From Flemingiibacterium sp045644145 (GTDB taxonomy: Bacteria; Bacillota; Clostridia; Oscillospirales; CAG-272), in NCBI GenBank assembly GCA_045644145.1, contig JAZRGK010000063.1:1-64000 (forward strand): a DNA stretch of 64,000 bases. The letters run 5' to 3'. Shown one piece after another: positions 53,483 to 62,733 of this stretch. The stretch's first letter is position 1, and each line of letters begins with the position of its first letter. The translations under genes and the position numbers were made by a program. The notes under the pieces were generated by a model. It made no database searches and was not told the DNA's origin. It saw only the letters and a program-made list of their open reading frames with translations.

Positions 53483-56400
53483 ATGCGGATGAATAGGCTT
53501 AAATCGGTTGGTGCTTTGATCGGCATTTGGTTTTTTGCCGCAATGATTCTTTCGCTTCCTGTTCTCGCAGAATTTTCATACGGTGGTTCAGAGCCCGAGG
53601 AATCCATGCGTGTCATTGAATCTTTTGATGGCACGGCACAAAATTTCCGTTCGGGAAAGAACGTAAGAAGCGTACATACCGGTAACTTCACGTTTACAGA
53701 AAACGGTGCCGATGTCAATTATACTTGTCTTGAAGCCGCCGCTTCATACTGCAGTGTGAGCGAGATTCGCACGGTGCGAGCTGAATTTACTGAATCGCTT
53801 AATCTTGGCGACTATCGCTCTATTGAATATAAAATATATGTGCCGCTTTACGAATCTGATCCGGATGCATCCTATTATTCCAGACTTACGGTGTATTCTT
53901 CCGACGGAAGCAGTACGGAAACTCTTGCCGAGGTTGAAGGTGGTACATGGTCCGCTGTCAAAGCTGATATATCCGATTGGGCTGAGCGGAACGATATTGT
54001 TTCACTTGAAATAGCGTATGTTGTTGATACTGTGAAGATACGGTATGTCAATGATAATTTTTATATTGACGATGTCGCCGCCGGCGATGCTGTTGACCGC
54101 TCTGTAAGCTCTCGTTTTTTGTTTGATGAGTTTCAGCTTGACGGGGCATCCGGCGCAATGACTGCTGACAACAGCATGATACTTATAAGCGCAAACTCTT
54201 TTGACAGATTCTCTCTTTCGGCGGATGTGTTTGTTCCGGAGCTCGCGTACGATGCCGGTGCCCTCAGAATAAAGCTTGCAAACAGCTCTATGAGTGATAT
54301 GCTCACATTGAGGTATACAACCTCAGACACTAAGGCAAACAGCGAAGCCAAAAGTGTGTCCGTTCCAATCGTACCAATGTCCGATGCCGCGTATTACTAC
54401 GCATATGTTGGTGATGTTTCCATGCTCCGCAGTATAGAGCTGCAGTTTAATAAAGGCGGCGGAAATGTTGAGATATACTCTCTTAGTGCGGTTCCTTATA
54501 CCGTGAATGAAGAATATGAAACTTTCGGAAATGTCACTGTTTGCAGACTGAGTGACGACCGTTTATCGGTGAGCTTTTACGGTGAAGTTGACCGAGAGGT
54601 GGTTTTGGCTAATCAGAACGGCAGAATAGCAATATACGCCTACGATAAGGATATGCTTCCCACTGCAGAGGAGCTCCTGTCACTTACTCCTGTTGCCTCG
54701 GGTGCTATGACTACCCGTTTTGAGTTCAGTTGGAAACTGCCGCCTGACAATCCACATGTAGGATACAGCCGTTTTATTGCTGTACTTCTTAATTCCGATG
54801 GGGACTATATGCTTATAGCGCCTCCTTTCTGTATAGACAATCCGCGTCAGGGTTTGAGCGGGGAAAATACATTTCCTACCGACAGCAAGGGGTTTGCATG
54901 TGATGATATCTCCCTTGTTGGAGAAGCAGACAGCGGAATTACTGTAATTTCGGTTGATACACGCCGTGTGTTCGATACAACATCGGAGATAGGAGTATAT
55001 ACATATAACGATCGTTCGTATTATATGAACAGCAAATATGTAAATGAATTATCTGAGAAAATAACCGCACTGAATAGAAGTGGGGTTGGAGTAATACTTC
55101 GCTATATAAGGCTTGACGGCACGCAAAAAGATGAACTTGTGCAGTCATATGCCTCCGACAGTCATGTGGGCTACACGAGCAGTTTCGCTGCCGCGGATGG
55201 TGAGGATTTTATTGGCGCCTTAAGTGCATATACAGCCGAAAAATGGTGCAGTAACGGTGAGGTTATCGGAATAATATTCGGAAACGGGGAGAATGTTATT
55301 CCCGAAGGTGAATTATCTGTATCAGACATGATTGCGGAGACCGCCAAAGAGCTTTGCAAGGTTTATTTTAATGTTATTTCCGCAAGCCCTATGTCTAAGA
55401 TATATATTTCCGTAACTGACCTTATGGATATGGATCCGTCAACCAACGCATCGGAGCTTCCTATAAACGATTATCTCAGTGCGCTCAGGGCAAAGACTGC
55501 TGAGTACGGTATCGACGATTGGGAGATCTCGGTTGAAGTGACCGAGCGTGATCGCGATTTCCCGTATGATGTCGTAAGGGTAAATGACTGTAGTGCTCTT
55601 GCCGATTTTTTGCGTAGTGGCGGTTTTGGGGATAAACATTTTATATTTTGCGATGCGGTTTATTCTGATGGTTCTGCCAGACTCAGTACGCTGACGGAGA
55701 GGTGTGTAACCGGTTATTATTCATCCGTTTTTAATGATAATTTGGATGCATATATAGCTATTGCTGGCTCAAAGGCATCCATAGCGGAATCGGTAAAGTG
55801 TATTGACACCACCGAATCATCCGTTATCACATCCATCGCGCTTCTGACGCTTAAAGCTGACCGCCTTGAAGATATAATAGACGGATATGACAAGTCAAAG
55901 CTTTCCGAGCGGCGACTGAATTATGCGGATGCGCTTCATGGCGAACCGGATGGAATAAAGGGGACTTACAAGTATTTCGTCTTTGACAGTGCCGCTAATC
56001 TTGCGGATGTTGAACCGGGATATTACTGCTCAGACATGCATATTGTCCATGACGGCATTTCGGCGTTAGCCATTCATCTTGATTCCTCGCTGTATGGGGA
56101 ACAGCTCCGCGGGGGATGGATGGGAATATCTCATCGCTTTGAATACACGGAAAGCTTAGAGCCTATATCTGTTATAGCTGTTGATATGAAGCTTGAAAAC
56201 CCCGTACCTGGAAGCGTTTTTTCGGTTCCGATAAAGCTGGTGCTTCACTCCGCAGATGAACGCTTTGAGGCGGACGGTAAGATAGGCGTTGGCGAATGGA
56301 CAACTGTATATTTTGACATTACCGGATTTGACGGAATAGAAGCTACAGAGTCATTTCATTTGCTCACAGGCGGTGGGATGATAGAGTCTGCAACCCTTCT

Positions 56401-56608
56401 TATCAAAGATATCCGGGGCTTATCTGATGAATACGCGGATGAGGCTCTTAGTCAGGTGATAGCCGAAAACCGTGTGAAGAAGCGTTCTCCCAATAAGGAA
56501 ACTGCTCCTGATACATACCTGTGGATGGGCGGTGCGATAATTGTGGGAATTGCGACAGTGGCGACCACGGCATTGCTGAGCCGAAGAAAGAGTGAAGAGC
56601 GTGGATAA
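53483..56608 (+). CDS. Large secreted anchored protein, putative glycosidase-like
   Basis: A 1041-residue exported protein with a signal peptide ending near LPVLAEF (about 30) and a C-terminal membrane segment (LWMGGAIIVGIATVATTALL) followed by a short basic tail RRKSEERG. Residues about 40-340 look like two beta-sandwich modules (FYIDDV, DNFY type, as in carbohydrate-binding folds). A further beta part follows (about 340-460). Residues about 470-760 alternate strands and helices as in a TIM barrel (ITVISVDTRRVF, GVGVILRYIRL, EVIGIIFGNGEN), and another beta domain (about 840-1000) completes it. It may belong to the DUF5722 group of possible glycosidases; this is a low-confidence guess. No catalytic residues could be fixed. 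Likely a cell-surface carbohydrate-active or binding protein. Confidence 0.7.
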   Translation: MRMNRLKSVGALIGIWFFAAMILSLPVLAEFSYGGSEPEESMRVIESFDGTAQNFRSGKNVRSVHTGNFTFTENGADVNYTCLEAAASYCSVSEIRTVRAEFTESLNLGDYRSIEYKIYVPLYESDPDASYYSRLTVYSSDGSSTETLAEVEGGTWSAVKADISDWAERNDIVSLEIAYVVDTVKIRYVNDNFYIDDVAAGDAVDRSVSSRFLFDEFQLDGASGAMTADNSMILISANSFDRFSLSADVFVPELAYDAGALRIKLANSSMSDMLTLRYTTSDTKANSEAKSVSVPIVPMSDAAYYYAYVGDVSMLRSIELQFNKGGGNVEIYSLSAVPYTVNEEYETFGNVTVCRLSDDRLSVSFYGEVDREVVLANQNGRIAIYAYDKDMLPTAEELLSLTPVASGAMTTRFEFSWKLPPDNPHVGYSRFIAVLLNSDGDYMLIAPPFCIDNPRQGLSGENTFPTDSKGFACDDISLVGEADSGITVISVDTRRVFDTTSEIGVYTYNDRSYYMNSKYVNELSEKITALNRSGVGVILRYIRLDGTQKDELVQSYASDSHVGYTSSFAAADGEDFIGALSAYTAEKWCSNGEVIGIIFGNGENVIPEGELSVSDMIAETAKELCKVYFNVISASPMSKIYISVTDLMDMDPSTNASELPINDYLSALRAKTAEYGIDDWEISVEVTERDRDFPYDVVRVNDCSALADFLRSGGFGDKHFIFCDAVYSDGSARLSTLTERCVTGYYSSVFNDNLDAYIAIAGSKASIAESVKCIDTTESSVITSIALLTLKADRLEDIIDGYDKSKLSERRLNYADALHGEPDGIKGTYKYFVFDSAANLADVEPGYYCSDMHIVHDGISALAIHLDSSLYGEQLRGGWMGISHRFEYTESLEPISVIAVDMKLENPVPGSVFSVPIKLVLHSADERFEADGKIGVGEWTTVYFDITGFDGIEATESFHLLTGGGMIESATLLIKDIRGLSDEYADEALSQVIAENRVKKRSPNKETAPDTYLWMGGAIIVGIATVATTALLSRRKSEERG

Positions 56609-56870
56609 GGCGAAGAAAGCAGGTATTATACTTGCGGCTGCTCTGTTTGTATTTGCTATTGGTGCAAAATATGTGTCCGGCGAAGCCGCAGAAAATATAG
56701 TGCTCCCTATCCTTGCTCTTATTTGCACTGTACTGTGTGTGATACACATAGCCGTTTTAAAAAGTTACAAGGATAGAAATGTCGCGGTAACAGATCTTGT
56801 GAGAACCATTACATTCGGTGTGGTGGCACTCATTCTCTGGGCGGCGGTTACATTTAATTTCATAACATAA
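56592..56870 (+). CDS. Small membrane protein of unknown function
   Basis: A 92-residue protein with three hydrophobic stretches (about 10-26, 36-54, 68-90) and basic loops. It overlaps the end of the large secreted protein, in another frame, so the two are probably co-translated. The start is GTG at 56592 or 56601. Unknown function; it may help place the large protein. Confidence 0.65.
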   Translation: MKSVDKAKKAGIILAAALFVFAIGAKYVSGEAAENIVLPILALICTVLCVIHIAVLKSYKDRNVAVTDLVRTITFGVVALILWAAVTFNFIT

Positions 56871-56879
56871 GGAAATGAT

Positions 56880-57425
56880 ATGCTACAACGAAACTTTTCG
56901 GACGATTCACCAATAGAAGATGTTCCAATAAGGCTTTTTGGGGTTATGAGGGAATCCATAGTTGACGGCCCAAGACTTCGGTACGTCATATTCACCCAAG
57001 GGTGTCCTCATAAATGCTTTAATTGTCACAACCCCGAATCTCACGGATATACGGGGGGGAAGCTTACGACCACGGCAAAGCTGTGGAATGATATAAAGAA
57101 GAATCCCATGATAAAGGGTATAACCTTCAGCGGCGGTGAGCCTTTTCTGTGGGGGCATGAGCTGTATGTGATTGCCAAAAAAGCCGCCGAGCGAGGGCTT
57201 GATATTATGACCTACAGCGGCTTCACATACGAGCAGCTTCTGAAAAAGGCTGAAACGGAGCCGTCGGTGCACGAGCTTCTGTCTGTGACCAACTATCTTG
57301 TTGACGGTCGGTATGTGGATTCAAAGCGTGACCTTAATCTCAGGTTCCGCGGAAGTACAAATCAGCGCATTTTGGATGTGACCTGCTACCCCAATTCAAA
57401 GGACGCATCCCAAATAGAATTATAA
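56880..57425 (+). CDS. nrdG: Anaerobic ribonucleotide reductase activating protein
   Basis: A 181-residue radical SAM activase that makes the glycyl radical on class III ribonucleotide reductase. The cluster motif is GCPHKCFNCHNPES (CxxxCxxC), the later GITFSGGEPFLW is present, and FTQGCPH is typical of NrdG. The length fits the family. Its partner nrdD is not in the window. The C-terminus reads TNQRILDV, matching NrdG. It starts ten bases after the small membrane gene. Confidence 0.92.
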   Translation: MLQRNFSDDSPIEDVPIRLFGVMRESIVDGPRLRYVIFTQGCPHKCFNCHNPESHGYTGGKLTTTAKLWNDIKKNPMIKGITFSGGEPFLWGHELYVIAKKAAERGLDIMTYSGFTYEQLLKKAETEPSVHELLSVTNYLVDGRYVDSKRDLNLRFRGSTNQRILDVTCYPNSKDASQIEL

Positions 57426-57456
57426 ATTATTACTTAATCAAAAGGAGAAAATAAAA

Positions 57457-58623
57457 ATGTCTGAAGCTTATCTCTCTCGCGGCGTATCTGCTACAAAGGA
57501 TGAAGTACACAGTGCCATTTCGAAGCAGGATAAAGGTGTCTTTGCAGGTGCATTCTGCAAGATCATCCCCGATCCCTGCGGTGATCCCGAATACTGCGCG
57601 GCTATGCACGCAGACGGTGCCGGCACAAAATCCTCGCTGGCATATATAAAGTACAAGGAAACCGGCGACATTTCCGCATTCTATAACATTGCCCAGGACT
57701 CCGTTGTAATGAATCTCGACGATCTTCTTTGTATCGGTGCAACCGATGGGTTTGTGCTTTCAAATACCATCGGACGTAACGCTCACCGTGTAAACGGCGA
57801 GGCTATCAAGCAGGTTATTGACGGCTATACGGAATTTTGCGAAATGCTTGGTAAATACGGCGTTGGCATCACCATGTCCGGCGGTGAAACCGCAGACGTT
57901 GGCGACCTTGTTTCCACTCTTATCGTGGACTCCACTTTCTTTGTAAGACTTAAGAGAAGCGACGTTATCGACTGCGATAATATCAAGCCCGGGGACGTGA
58001 TCGTAGGTTTTGCTTCCTACGGCAAGGCATCCTATGAGAAGGCTTACAATGCCGGTATGGGCTCAAACGGTCTTACCGCTGCGCGCCATCTTATGCTTTC
58101 CCACGATTACGCAAAGAAGTATCCGGAAACCTTCTCGAATACTATCGATGAATCCAAGGTATACTGCGGTACATACGGCGTGAACGATATTCTTCCCGGT
58201 ACTGATGTTTCCGTAGTGGATGCTATTCTTTCGCCTACACGCACATATGCACCCATTATCAAGGAGATACTTGACAATAAGCGTTCTGCGGTTCACGGCA
58301 TGATCCACTGCACCGGCGGCGGACAGGCTAAGTGTAAAAACTTCGGAAAGGGAATCCATTATATAAAGGATAATCTTTTCGATACTCCTCCGCTTTTCGC
58401 GGCGATCTGGAAGAACGCAGACATTGAAGACCGTGAGATGTATCAGGTGTTCAATATGGGTCATAGAATGGAGCTGTACTGCGACGCAGCAGATGCTGAA
58501 TTTATGATCGACACAGCCAAGAAGTACGGTGTTGAGGCAAAGATCGTAGGTCACTGTGAGGCGAGTGCTGACGGCAAGAATAAAGTAACCATCACAGATA
58601 AGGGCAATACCTACGAGTACTAA
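57457..58623 (+). CDS. purM: Phosphoribosylformylglycinamidine cyclo-ligase (long-form PurM)
   Basis: A 388-residue member of the AIR synthase family, which closes the imidazole ring in purine synthesis. The ATP/substrate motifs are MHADGAGTKSSLAY, NLDDLLCIGA and SGGETADVGDL. This is the longer type (usual PurM is about 345 residues); the motif GGETA is followed by DVGD instead of EMPG. It stands apart from other pur genes, as a single gene before rbsK. GGAG-type ribosome site present. Codon bias is strong, suggesting high expression. Confidence 0.85.
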   Translation: MSEAYLSRGVSATKDEVHSAISKQDKGVFAGAFCKIIPDPCGDPEYCAAMHADGAGTKSSLAYIKYKETGDISAFYNIAQDSVVMNLDDLLCIGATDGFVLSNTIGRNAHRVNGEAIKQVIDGYTEFCEMLGKYGVGITMSGGETADVGDLVSTLIVDSTFFVRLKRSDVIDCDNIKPGDVIVGFASYGKASYEKAYNAGMGSNGLTAARHLMLSHDYAKKYPETFSNTIDESKVYCGTYGVNDILPGTDVSVVDAILSPTRTYAPIIKEILDNKRSAVHGMIHCTGGGQAKCKNFGKGIHYIKDNLFDTPPLFAAIWKNADIEDREMYQVFNMGHRMELYCDAADAEFMIDTAKKYGVEAKIVGHCEASADGKNKVTITDKGNTYEY

Positions 58624-58647
58624 TAATAATTTTAAGGGGGATCGCTT

Positions 58648-59583
58648 ATGAAAAAGAGGATACTGGTTGTAAGCAGTGCCAATATGGATTTTGTCATGAG
58701 AATGAACAGGATTCCCGAAGCCGGTGAAACTGTAGTGGAGAATCAGGGATATGATTGTGTCCCCGGCGGAAAAGGCGCTAATGCCGCCCTTGCACTTGCA
58801 AGACTTGGGGCAGACAGTGTTTTCTGTGCAAGGCTGGGAAACGACAGTCACGGGCAGAAACTAAAATCCCTTTACGCGGATAACGGAATTGATACCAGAT
58901 TCATAATAAATGATAAAAGCGTACCTACCGGACTTGCGGCGATATTGGTGGAGAAAAAAGGACAAAACCGTATCGTTGTATATCCTGGAGCTAACAACCG
59001 TCTTTCTCCCCTTGATGTAGAGGATGCTATGACATGCCTTCCCGATGCGGTATTCCTGCAGTTTGAGATACCCACAGATGCTGTTATAGCGGCCACAGAG
59101 TTTGCGGCTAAAAAGAATATCCCCGTATTTGTGGATACCGGTGCGGCAAGCCCTGGATATCCTCTTGAAAAGCTTGGAAAGCTTGAGGTTATTTCTCCCA
59201 ATGAAACTGAAACCCTTGCACTGACAGGTATTGTGCCCAACAATATGAGTAACTGTCTGCGTGCGGCAAATGAACTTATGAAAAAAGTGGATGCCAGGTA
59301 TGTGGTAATAAAGCTTGGCTCCAGGGGTGCTTACATACATGACGGAATGTATTCGAAGCTTATATCCCCATACGACGTACCTGTGGTCGATACCACTGCG
59401 GCAGGGGATGCTTTTTCTGCGGCTATGACCTTAGAATATCTTAAAACCCGCGATATCGTAAGGGCTGTAAAATACGCAAATGCTGTGGGTGCTATGGTTG
59501 TTAGCAGGGAAGGCGCTTCGACTTCGCTGCCGAAAGCTTCCGAGGTTGATGAATTTATGAGTGCAAACGGTATTGTGCTTTAA
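58648..59583 (+). CDS. rbsK: Ribokinase family sugar kinase
   Basis: A 311-residue PfkB-family kinase. The N-terminal ANMDFVMRMNRIPEAGETV and GGKGANAALALARLG, and the anion-hole/catalytic VDTTAAGDAFSA, match ribokinase, which makes ribose 5-phosphate. The C-terminal SREGASTSLPKASEV also fits. No ribose transporter is beside it, so another sugar is possible. AAGGGGG precedes the start. Confidence 0.88.
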   Translation: MKKRILVVSSANMDFVMRMNRIPEAGETVVENQGYDCVPGGKGANAALALARLGADSVFCARLGNDSHGQKLKSLYADNGIDTRFIINDKSVPTGLAAILVEKKGQNRIVVYPGANNRLSPLDVEDAMTCLPDAVFLQFEIPTDAVIAATEFAAKKNIPVFVDTGAASPGYPLEKLGKLEVISPNETETLALTGIVPNNMSNCLRAANELMKKVDARYVVIKLGSRGAYIHDGMYSKLISPYDVPVVDTTAAGDAFSAAMTLEYLKTRDIVRAVKYANAVGAMVVSREGASTSLPKASEVDEFMSANGIVL

Positions 59584-59592
59584 GGAGAATAT

Positions 59593-60009
59593 ATGGCAGA
59601 AAGAATTTTAGGCGTGGATTTCGGCGATACCCGTACCGGACTTGCCGTAAGCGATCTTCTCGGAATGCTTGCAAACGGTATCGGTTATGTGAATTCAACG
59701 TATATGCCGAAGACTGCCGATATGGTGGCTGAAAAGGCAAAGGAGTACGGAGTTACCAAGATCGTGGTGGGGCTTCCCATAAATATGAACGGAACTCTCG
59801 GACCGAGAGCTGAGCACGCAAAAGAATTTGCAGCAATGCTTGCCGAAAAAACCGGGCTTTCCGTGGAAATGTTTGATGAACGCTGCAGTACAATGGCAGC
59901 CCATCAGATATTGAATCTTACGGATACCAGAGGCAAGAAACGCAAAGCAGCAGTGGATACGCTGTCGGCACAGATAATTTTGCAGAATTATCTTGACAGC
60001 AGGCGGTAA
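59593..60009 (+). CDS. ruvX: RuvX/YqgF nuclease
   Basis: A 138-residue RNase-H-fold protein involved in 16S rRNA 5'-end processing or Holliday junction resolution. The acidic sites are VDFGDTRTGLAVSD (Asp near 7), VVGLPINMNGTLGPRA and DERCSTMAAH. Nine bases separate it from rbsK. Its usual partners alaS and yrzB are not here. Confidence 0.93.
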   Translation: MAERILGVDFGDTRTGLAVSDLLGMLANGIGYVNSTYMPKTADMVAEKAKEYGVTKIVVGLPINMNGTLGPRAEHAKEFAAMLAEKTGLSVEMFDERCSTMAAHQILNLTDTRGKKRKAAVDTLSAQIILQNYLDSRR

Positions 60010-60017
60010 ATGGAAAA

Positions 60018-60047
60018 TTCCCGAGGGGACATTTGTCCTCTCGGGAA
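60018..60047 (-). terminator. Terminator of the GDSL hydrolase gene
   Basis: A 14-base stem (ttcccgaggggaca / tgtcctctcgggaa, one G-U pair). The T4 run is on the leftward side; it also lies just past ruvX on the other strand. Confidence 0.75.
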
Positions 60048-60064
60048 AATAATATGCTGAAACA

Positions 60065-61066
60065 TTACTCTTCATAGAGCTCCGCTTTATTAAACATGTT
60101 TCTGGTGTTATCATAGGCATCTGTATCAACGATATGGGTGCGGTAGTAGTCCGCAATTGCCGGATACGAAGCAATCTGAAGGTGCACTCCGTCAGAAGCA
60201 TGGGCAGGATCGAGAGTCCCGTCTTCCAACGCAAAGATGTCAGTTGGGTCAAGGAGAAACAGTGACATTTCAGCGGCGATCTTCCTGAGGTGCAGGTTGA
60301 ATATTGCCGCCTTTTCGTTTGTGATGCCGAATTCTGTGGTTTCTGCGGCTTTTGTTGTTACCGGCATTATGAGCTGGATATAGATTGGAACGTTGGTTAC
60401 TTCGCGGATTTTTACAATAAGCTCTCTATATGTGATTTCAAATTTTTCAACCGGCCACCCAAGCTCATTAAGTCCGAGGGCGATATAAACGGTTTTGTAG
60501 TTTCCGCTCTCTTTTTCCAGTGCTTCAAAGAGCGTGTATGAGTGAAACTCGTCGTTTTCATCTTTCATACGGATAAATGGCGTTACCTGGACGGTTCCTA
60601 CGTTGGTTCCTACTGACGAGAAGTCATATGGGGACATTTCCGTGTACATTATAAGTCCCTTTGTGCGTGAATCTCCTATGAAAACGGTATCGTTGAAATA
60701 TTCATATCCAACTGCGGCGCCTTGCGGAATCTCATCGCCAAAATCATAATAGACCGGCACATAGGGCGGGAGCGGTATATCGTCAACACTGGTGGTATCG
60801 CAGGCGGGCGCGGAAGATTCAGCGGTGATTGCCAATGGCGTATGTGCGGTAATATATGTATGCGTATATTCGGTAGAAAGTGACAAAGCAAGGAGCACTG
60901 CGGCGGATACCGCAAGGAGCGCAAGAACTGCTTCAATAATAATCACAAAACGAGGAATGCACGGCTTGTCTTCCGGCAGTTCTTCGAATGCTTTTTGCAG
61001 CTTTTCGTCATAACTGTATTTTTTAGTGGGTTTGATGGGGTATATGTTGCTTGTACGCCTGCTCAT
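60065..61066 (-). CDS. Membrane-anchored GDSL/SGNH hydrolase
   Basis: A 333-residue protein with a basic cytoplasmic N-terminus, one membrane segment (about 38-62) and an extracellular SGNH domain. The hydrolase blocks are FIGDSRTKGL (Ser), LGLNELGW (Asn) and DGVHL (Asp/His). Such enzymes remove acyl groups from cell-wall or polysaccharide substrates; the target is unknown. The start MSRRTSNIYPIK has AGGAGG upstream; the frame extends 15 codons further. It is a single leftward gene. Confidence 0.88.
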   Translation of the reverse strand: MSRRTSNIYPIKPTKKYSYDEKLQKAFEELPEDKPCIPRFVIIIEAVLALLAVSAAVLLALSLSTEYTHTYITAHTPLAITAESSAPACDTTSVDDIPLPPYVPVYYDFGDEIPQGAAVGYEYFNDTVFIGDSRTKGLIMYTEMSPYDFSSVGTNVGTVQVTPFIRMKDENDEFHSYTLFEALEKESGNYKTVYIALGLNELGWPVEKFEITYRELIVKIREVTNVPIYIQLIMPVTTKAAETTEFGITNEKAAIFNLHLRKIAAEMSLFLLDPTDIFALEDGTLDPAHASDGVHLQIASYPAIADYYRTHIVDTDAYDNTRNMFNKAELYEE

Positions 61067-61157
61067 GCTGTCACCTCCTAATTCTAATGAATTTTTTGTT
61101 TCACACAACAATTATACCACATAATAAAAATTACTGCAATATTTTAGGGTGAAAATT

Positions 61158-61787
61158 ATGAAAATAAATTATCAGCTACAGCTTGATGCTATTCTTGAAA
61201 AAATAAAGCATAGCGAAACAACAAAGCGCCTCTTGCTCCATGCATGCTGTGCTCCATGCTCAAGCTATGTGCTGGAATATCTTACCGAATACTTCGATAT
61301 TACCGTATACTTCTATAATCCTAATATAACCGACCCTGCTGAATACAAAAAACGAGCCGAGGAGCTTTCGCGCCTTATTTCAATCATGCCAAATAAAAAT
61401 TCTGTAGAGCTTGTAGTGTGCAAGCATACACCGGAAGCCTTTTACCGTTTGTCTGCCGGTAAGGAAGATCTTCCGGAGGGAGGAGCACGGTGTTTTGCAT
61501 GCTATAATGAGCGCCTTGATGCAACTGCGCGGTATATGAAAGAAAGAATGTCAGACTTTGATTATTTTGCCACTACTCTGACCGTAAGTCCTCACAAAAA
61601 TGCCGCAAAGCTAAACGAGATAGGCTTGGAGCTTGAAAAAATATACGGAACTCCATATCTCCCATCGGATTTCAAAAAGCGTGATGGGTATAAGCGTTCT
61701 ATCGTGCTTTCGGGAGAATATTCACTGTACCGTCAGGATTTTTGCGGATGCGAATATTCAAAGGCATATAAGTATGGAAACAGTTAA
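61158..61787 (+). CDS. queH: Epoxyqueuosine reductase QueH
   Basis: A 209-residue iron-sulfur enzyme that reduces epoxyqueuosine to queuosine in tRNA. It has the DUF208 pattern: HACCAPCSSY, GARCFACYNERL and DFCGCEYS, whose Cys bind the cluster and metal. The start is the ATG six bases after AGGGTG; a GTG three codons earlier is possible. It overlaps the YgjP gene by 14 bases. QueH replaces QueG in many anaerobes. Confidence 0.92.
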   Translation: MKINYQLQLDAILEKIKHSETTKRLLLHACCAPCSSYVLEYLTEYFDITVYFYNPNITDPAEYKKRAEELSRLISIMPNKNSVELVVCKHTPEAFYRLSAGKEDLPEGGARCFACYNERLDATARYMKERMSDFDYFATTLTVSPHKNAAKLNEIGLELEKIYGTPYLPSDFKKRDGYKRSIVLSGEYSLYRQDFCGCEYSKAYKYGNS

Positions 61788-62469
61788 AATTGGTGATACG
61801 GTTTGCGCGGTGAAGCGTTCCGGCAGAAAAACTGTCTGTATTCGTGTGACAGATGTCGGAGAAGCGGAGATTCTCGCGCCGTATGGGCTTTCTTCTGAGA
61901 AAATAGCCGCGATCTTTGGAAAGTACGGAGAAAAGCTTGCTGTTGAGTGTGAAAAACGCATAATTATGGCTTCACAAAGGGATGCATTTTTTCTGGATTA
62001 CGGAAGCTCCGTGCGGTGGCTTGGAGAAAAGCGGATACTGGTTTCGGAAGAAACTGACGGTGCCAATGAGAAAAATATGTTTTGTATTCCTGCAAATCTT
62101 CATCCGGAAGAAATTCGCAGTGCAGTTATAGCAAAGTACAAATCAGAAGCGGTGGCTTATATATCCCAAAGAGTAAAGCATATATCACAGCAAATGGGGC
62201 TTTCCCCTATTGCTGTGAAGATAAATTCAGCCAAATCGCACTGGGCAAGCTGTTCAAGGAAAAAGTCACTCAATTTTTCCTATTTCTGTATGATGGCTGA
62301 GCCTCGTGCAGTGGATTATATCATAATCCATGAGTTGTGTCATATGTTGGAGTTTAATCATTCGTCGAAATTCTGGGCGCAGGTTGAGAAGCAATGTCCC
62401 GAATACAAGTTGCACAAGAGGTATCTCAGCGATTTATGGAAAGAGATAAGGTGCGAAATGTGGGAATGA
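61774..62469 (+). CDS. YgjP-type metallopeptidase-like protein
   Basis: A 231-residue cytosolic protein of the YgjP/SprT-like group with HELCHMLEFNHSSKFW (HExxH and a third His, zinc site). SHWASCSRKKSLNFSYF before it is family-typical. YgjP has been described as a UTP pyrophosphatase, though the fold is protease-like. The start METVKIGDTV sits inside the end of queH; a longer frame has no support. Confidence 0.88.
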   Translation: METVKIGDTVCAVKRSGRKTVCIRVTDVGEAEILAPYGLSSEKIAAIFGKYGEKLAVECEKRIIMASQRDAFFLDYGSSVRWLGEKRILVSEETDGANEKNMFCIPANLHPEEIRSAVIAKYKSEAVAYISQRVKHISQQMGLSPIAVKINSAKSHWASCSRKKSLNFSYFCMMAEPRAVDYIIIHELCHMLEFNHSSKFWAQVEKQCPEYKLHKRYLSDLWKEIRCEMWE

Positions 62470-62480
62470 TATATGCCACT

Positions 62481-62512
62481 AAGAGGACACAGCTTTTTGT
62501 GTCCTCTTTGCG
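62481..62512 (+). terminator. Terminator of queH-YgjP gene pair
   Basis: An 11-base stem (aagaggacaca / tgtgtcctctt) with a six-base loop, followed by a short T-rich stretch. Confidence 0.7.
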
Positions 62513-62591
62513 TGTTTTAAATTGGAATTTAGCATAAAACAAAAAAATTTGATAAAAAATACGTTTTCCTCTTTATTTAATGCAAAATATA

Positions 62592-62600
62592 TGTTATAAT
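62592..62600 (+). promoter_or_regulatory. Extended -10 promoter of the VanY-type gene
   Basis: TGTTATAAT (extended -10), 133 bases before the start; -35 TTTATT is poor. It matches the promoter word at 53401. Confidence 0.5.
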
Positions 62601-62619
62601 GATGACATACTGAAGTGAT

Positions 62620-62722
62620 TATACCCATTGATCTTGATTCTCTGCAGTATTGATTTCGCTGTACGACAGATTTTGGGTATACGAGATTCAAAGTGAAAGG
62701 CGGCTTTCAAACAAAGAAAGCC
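62620..62722 (+). promoter_or_regulatory. Structured leader of the VanY-type gene
   Basis: The leader carries tataccca / tgggtata (62620-62627 and 62674-62681) and a tight hairpin ggctttc / gaaagcc (62702-62722) directly before the GGAG ribosome site. No known riboswitch is recognised; control of translation is possible. Confidence 0.35.
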
Positions 62723-62733
62723 TGGAGCGTTAT

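Noticed and set aside
61633..61773. Longer N-terminus for the YgjP-type protein
   Set aside because: It lies wholly within queH in another frame; the family-like sequence starts at 61774.
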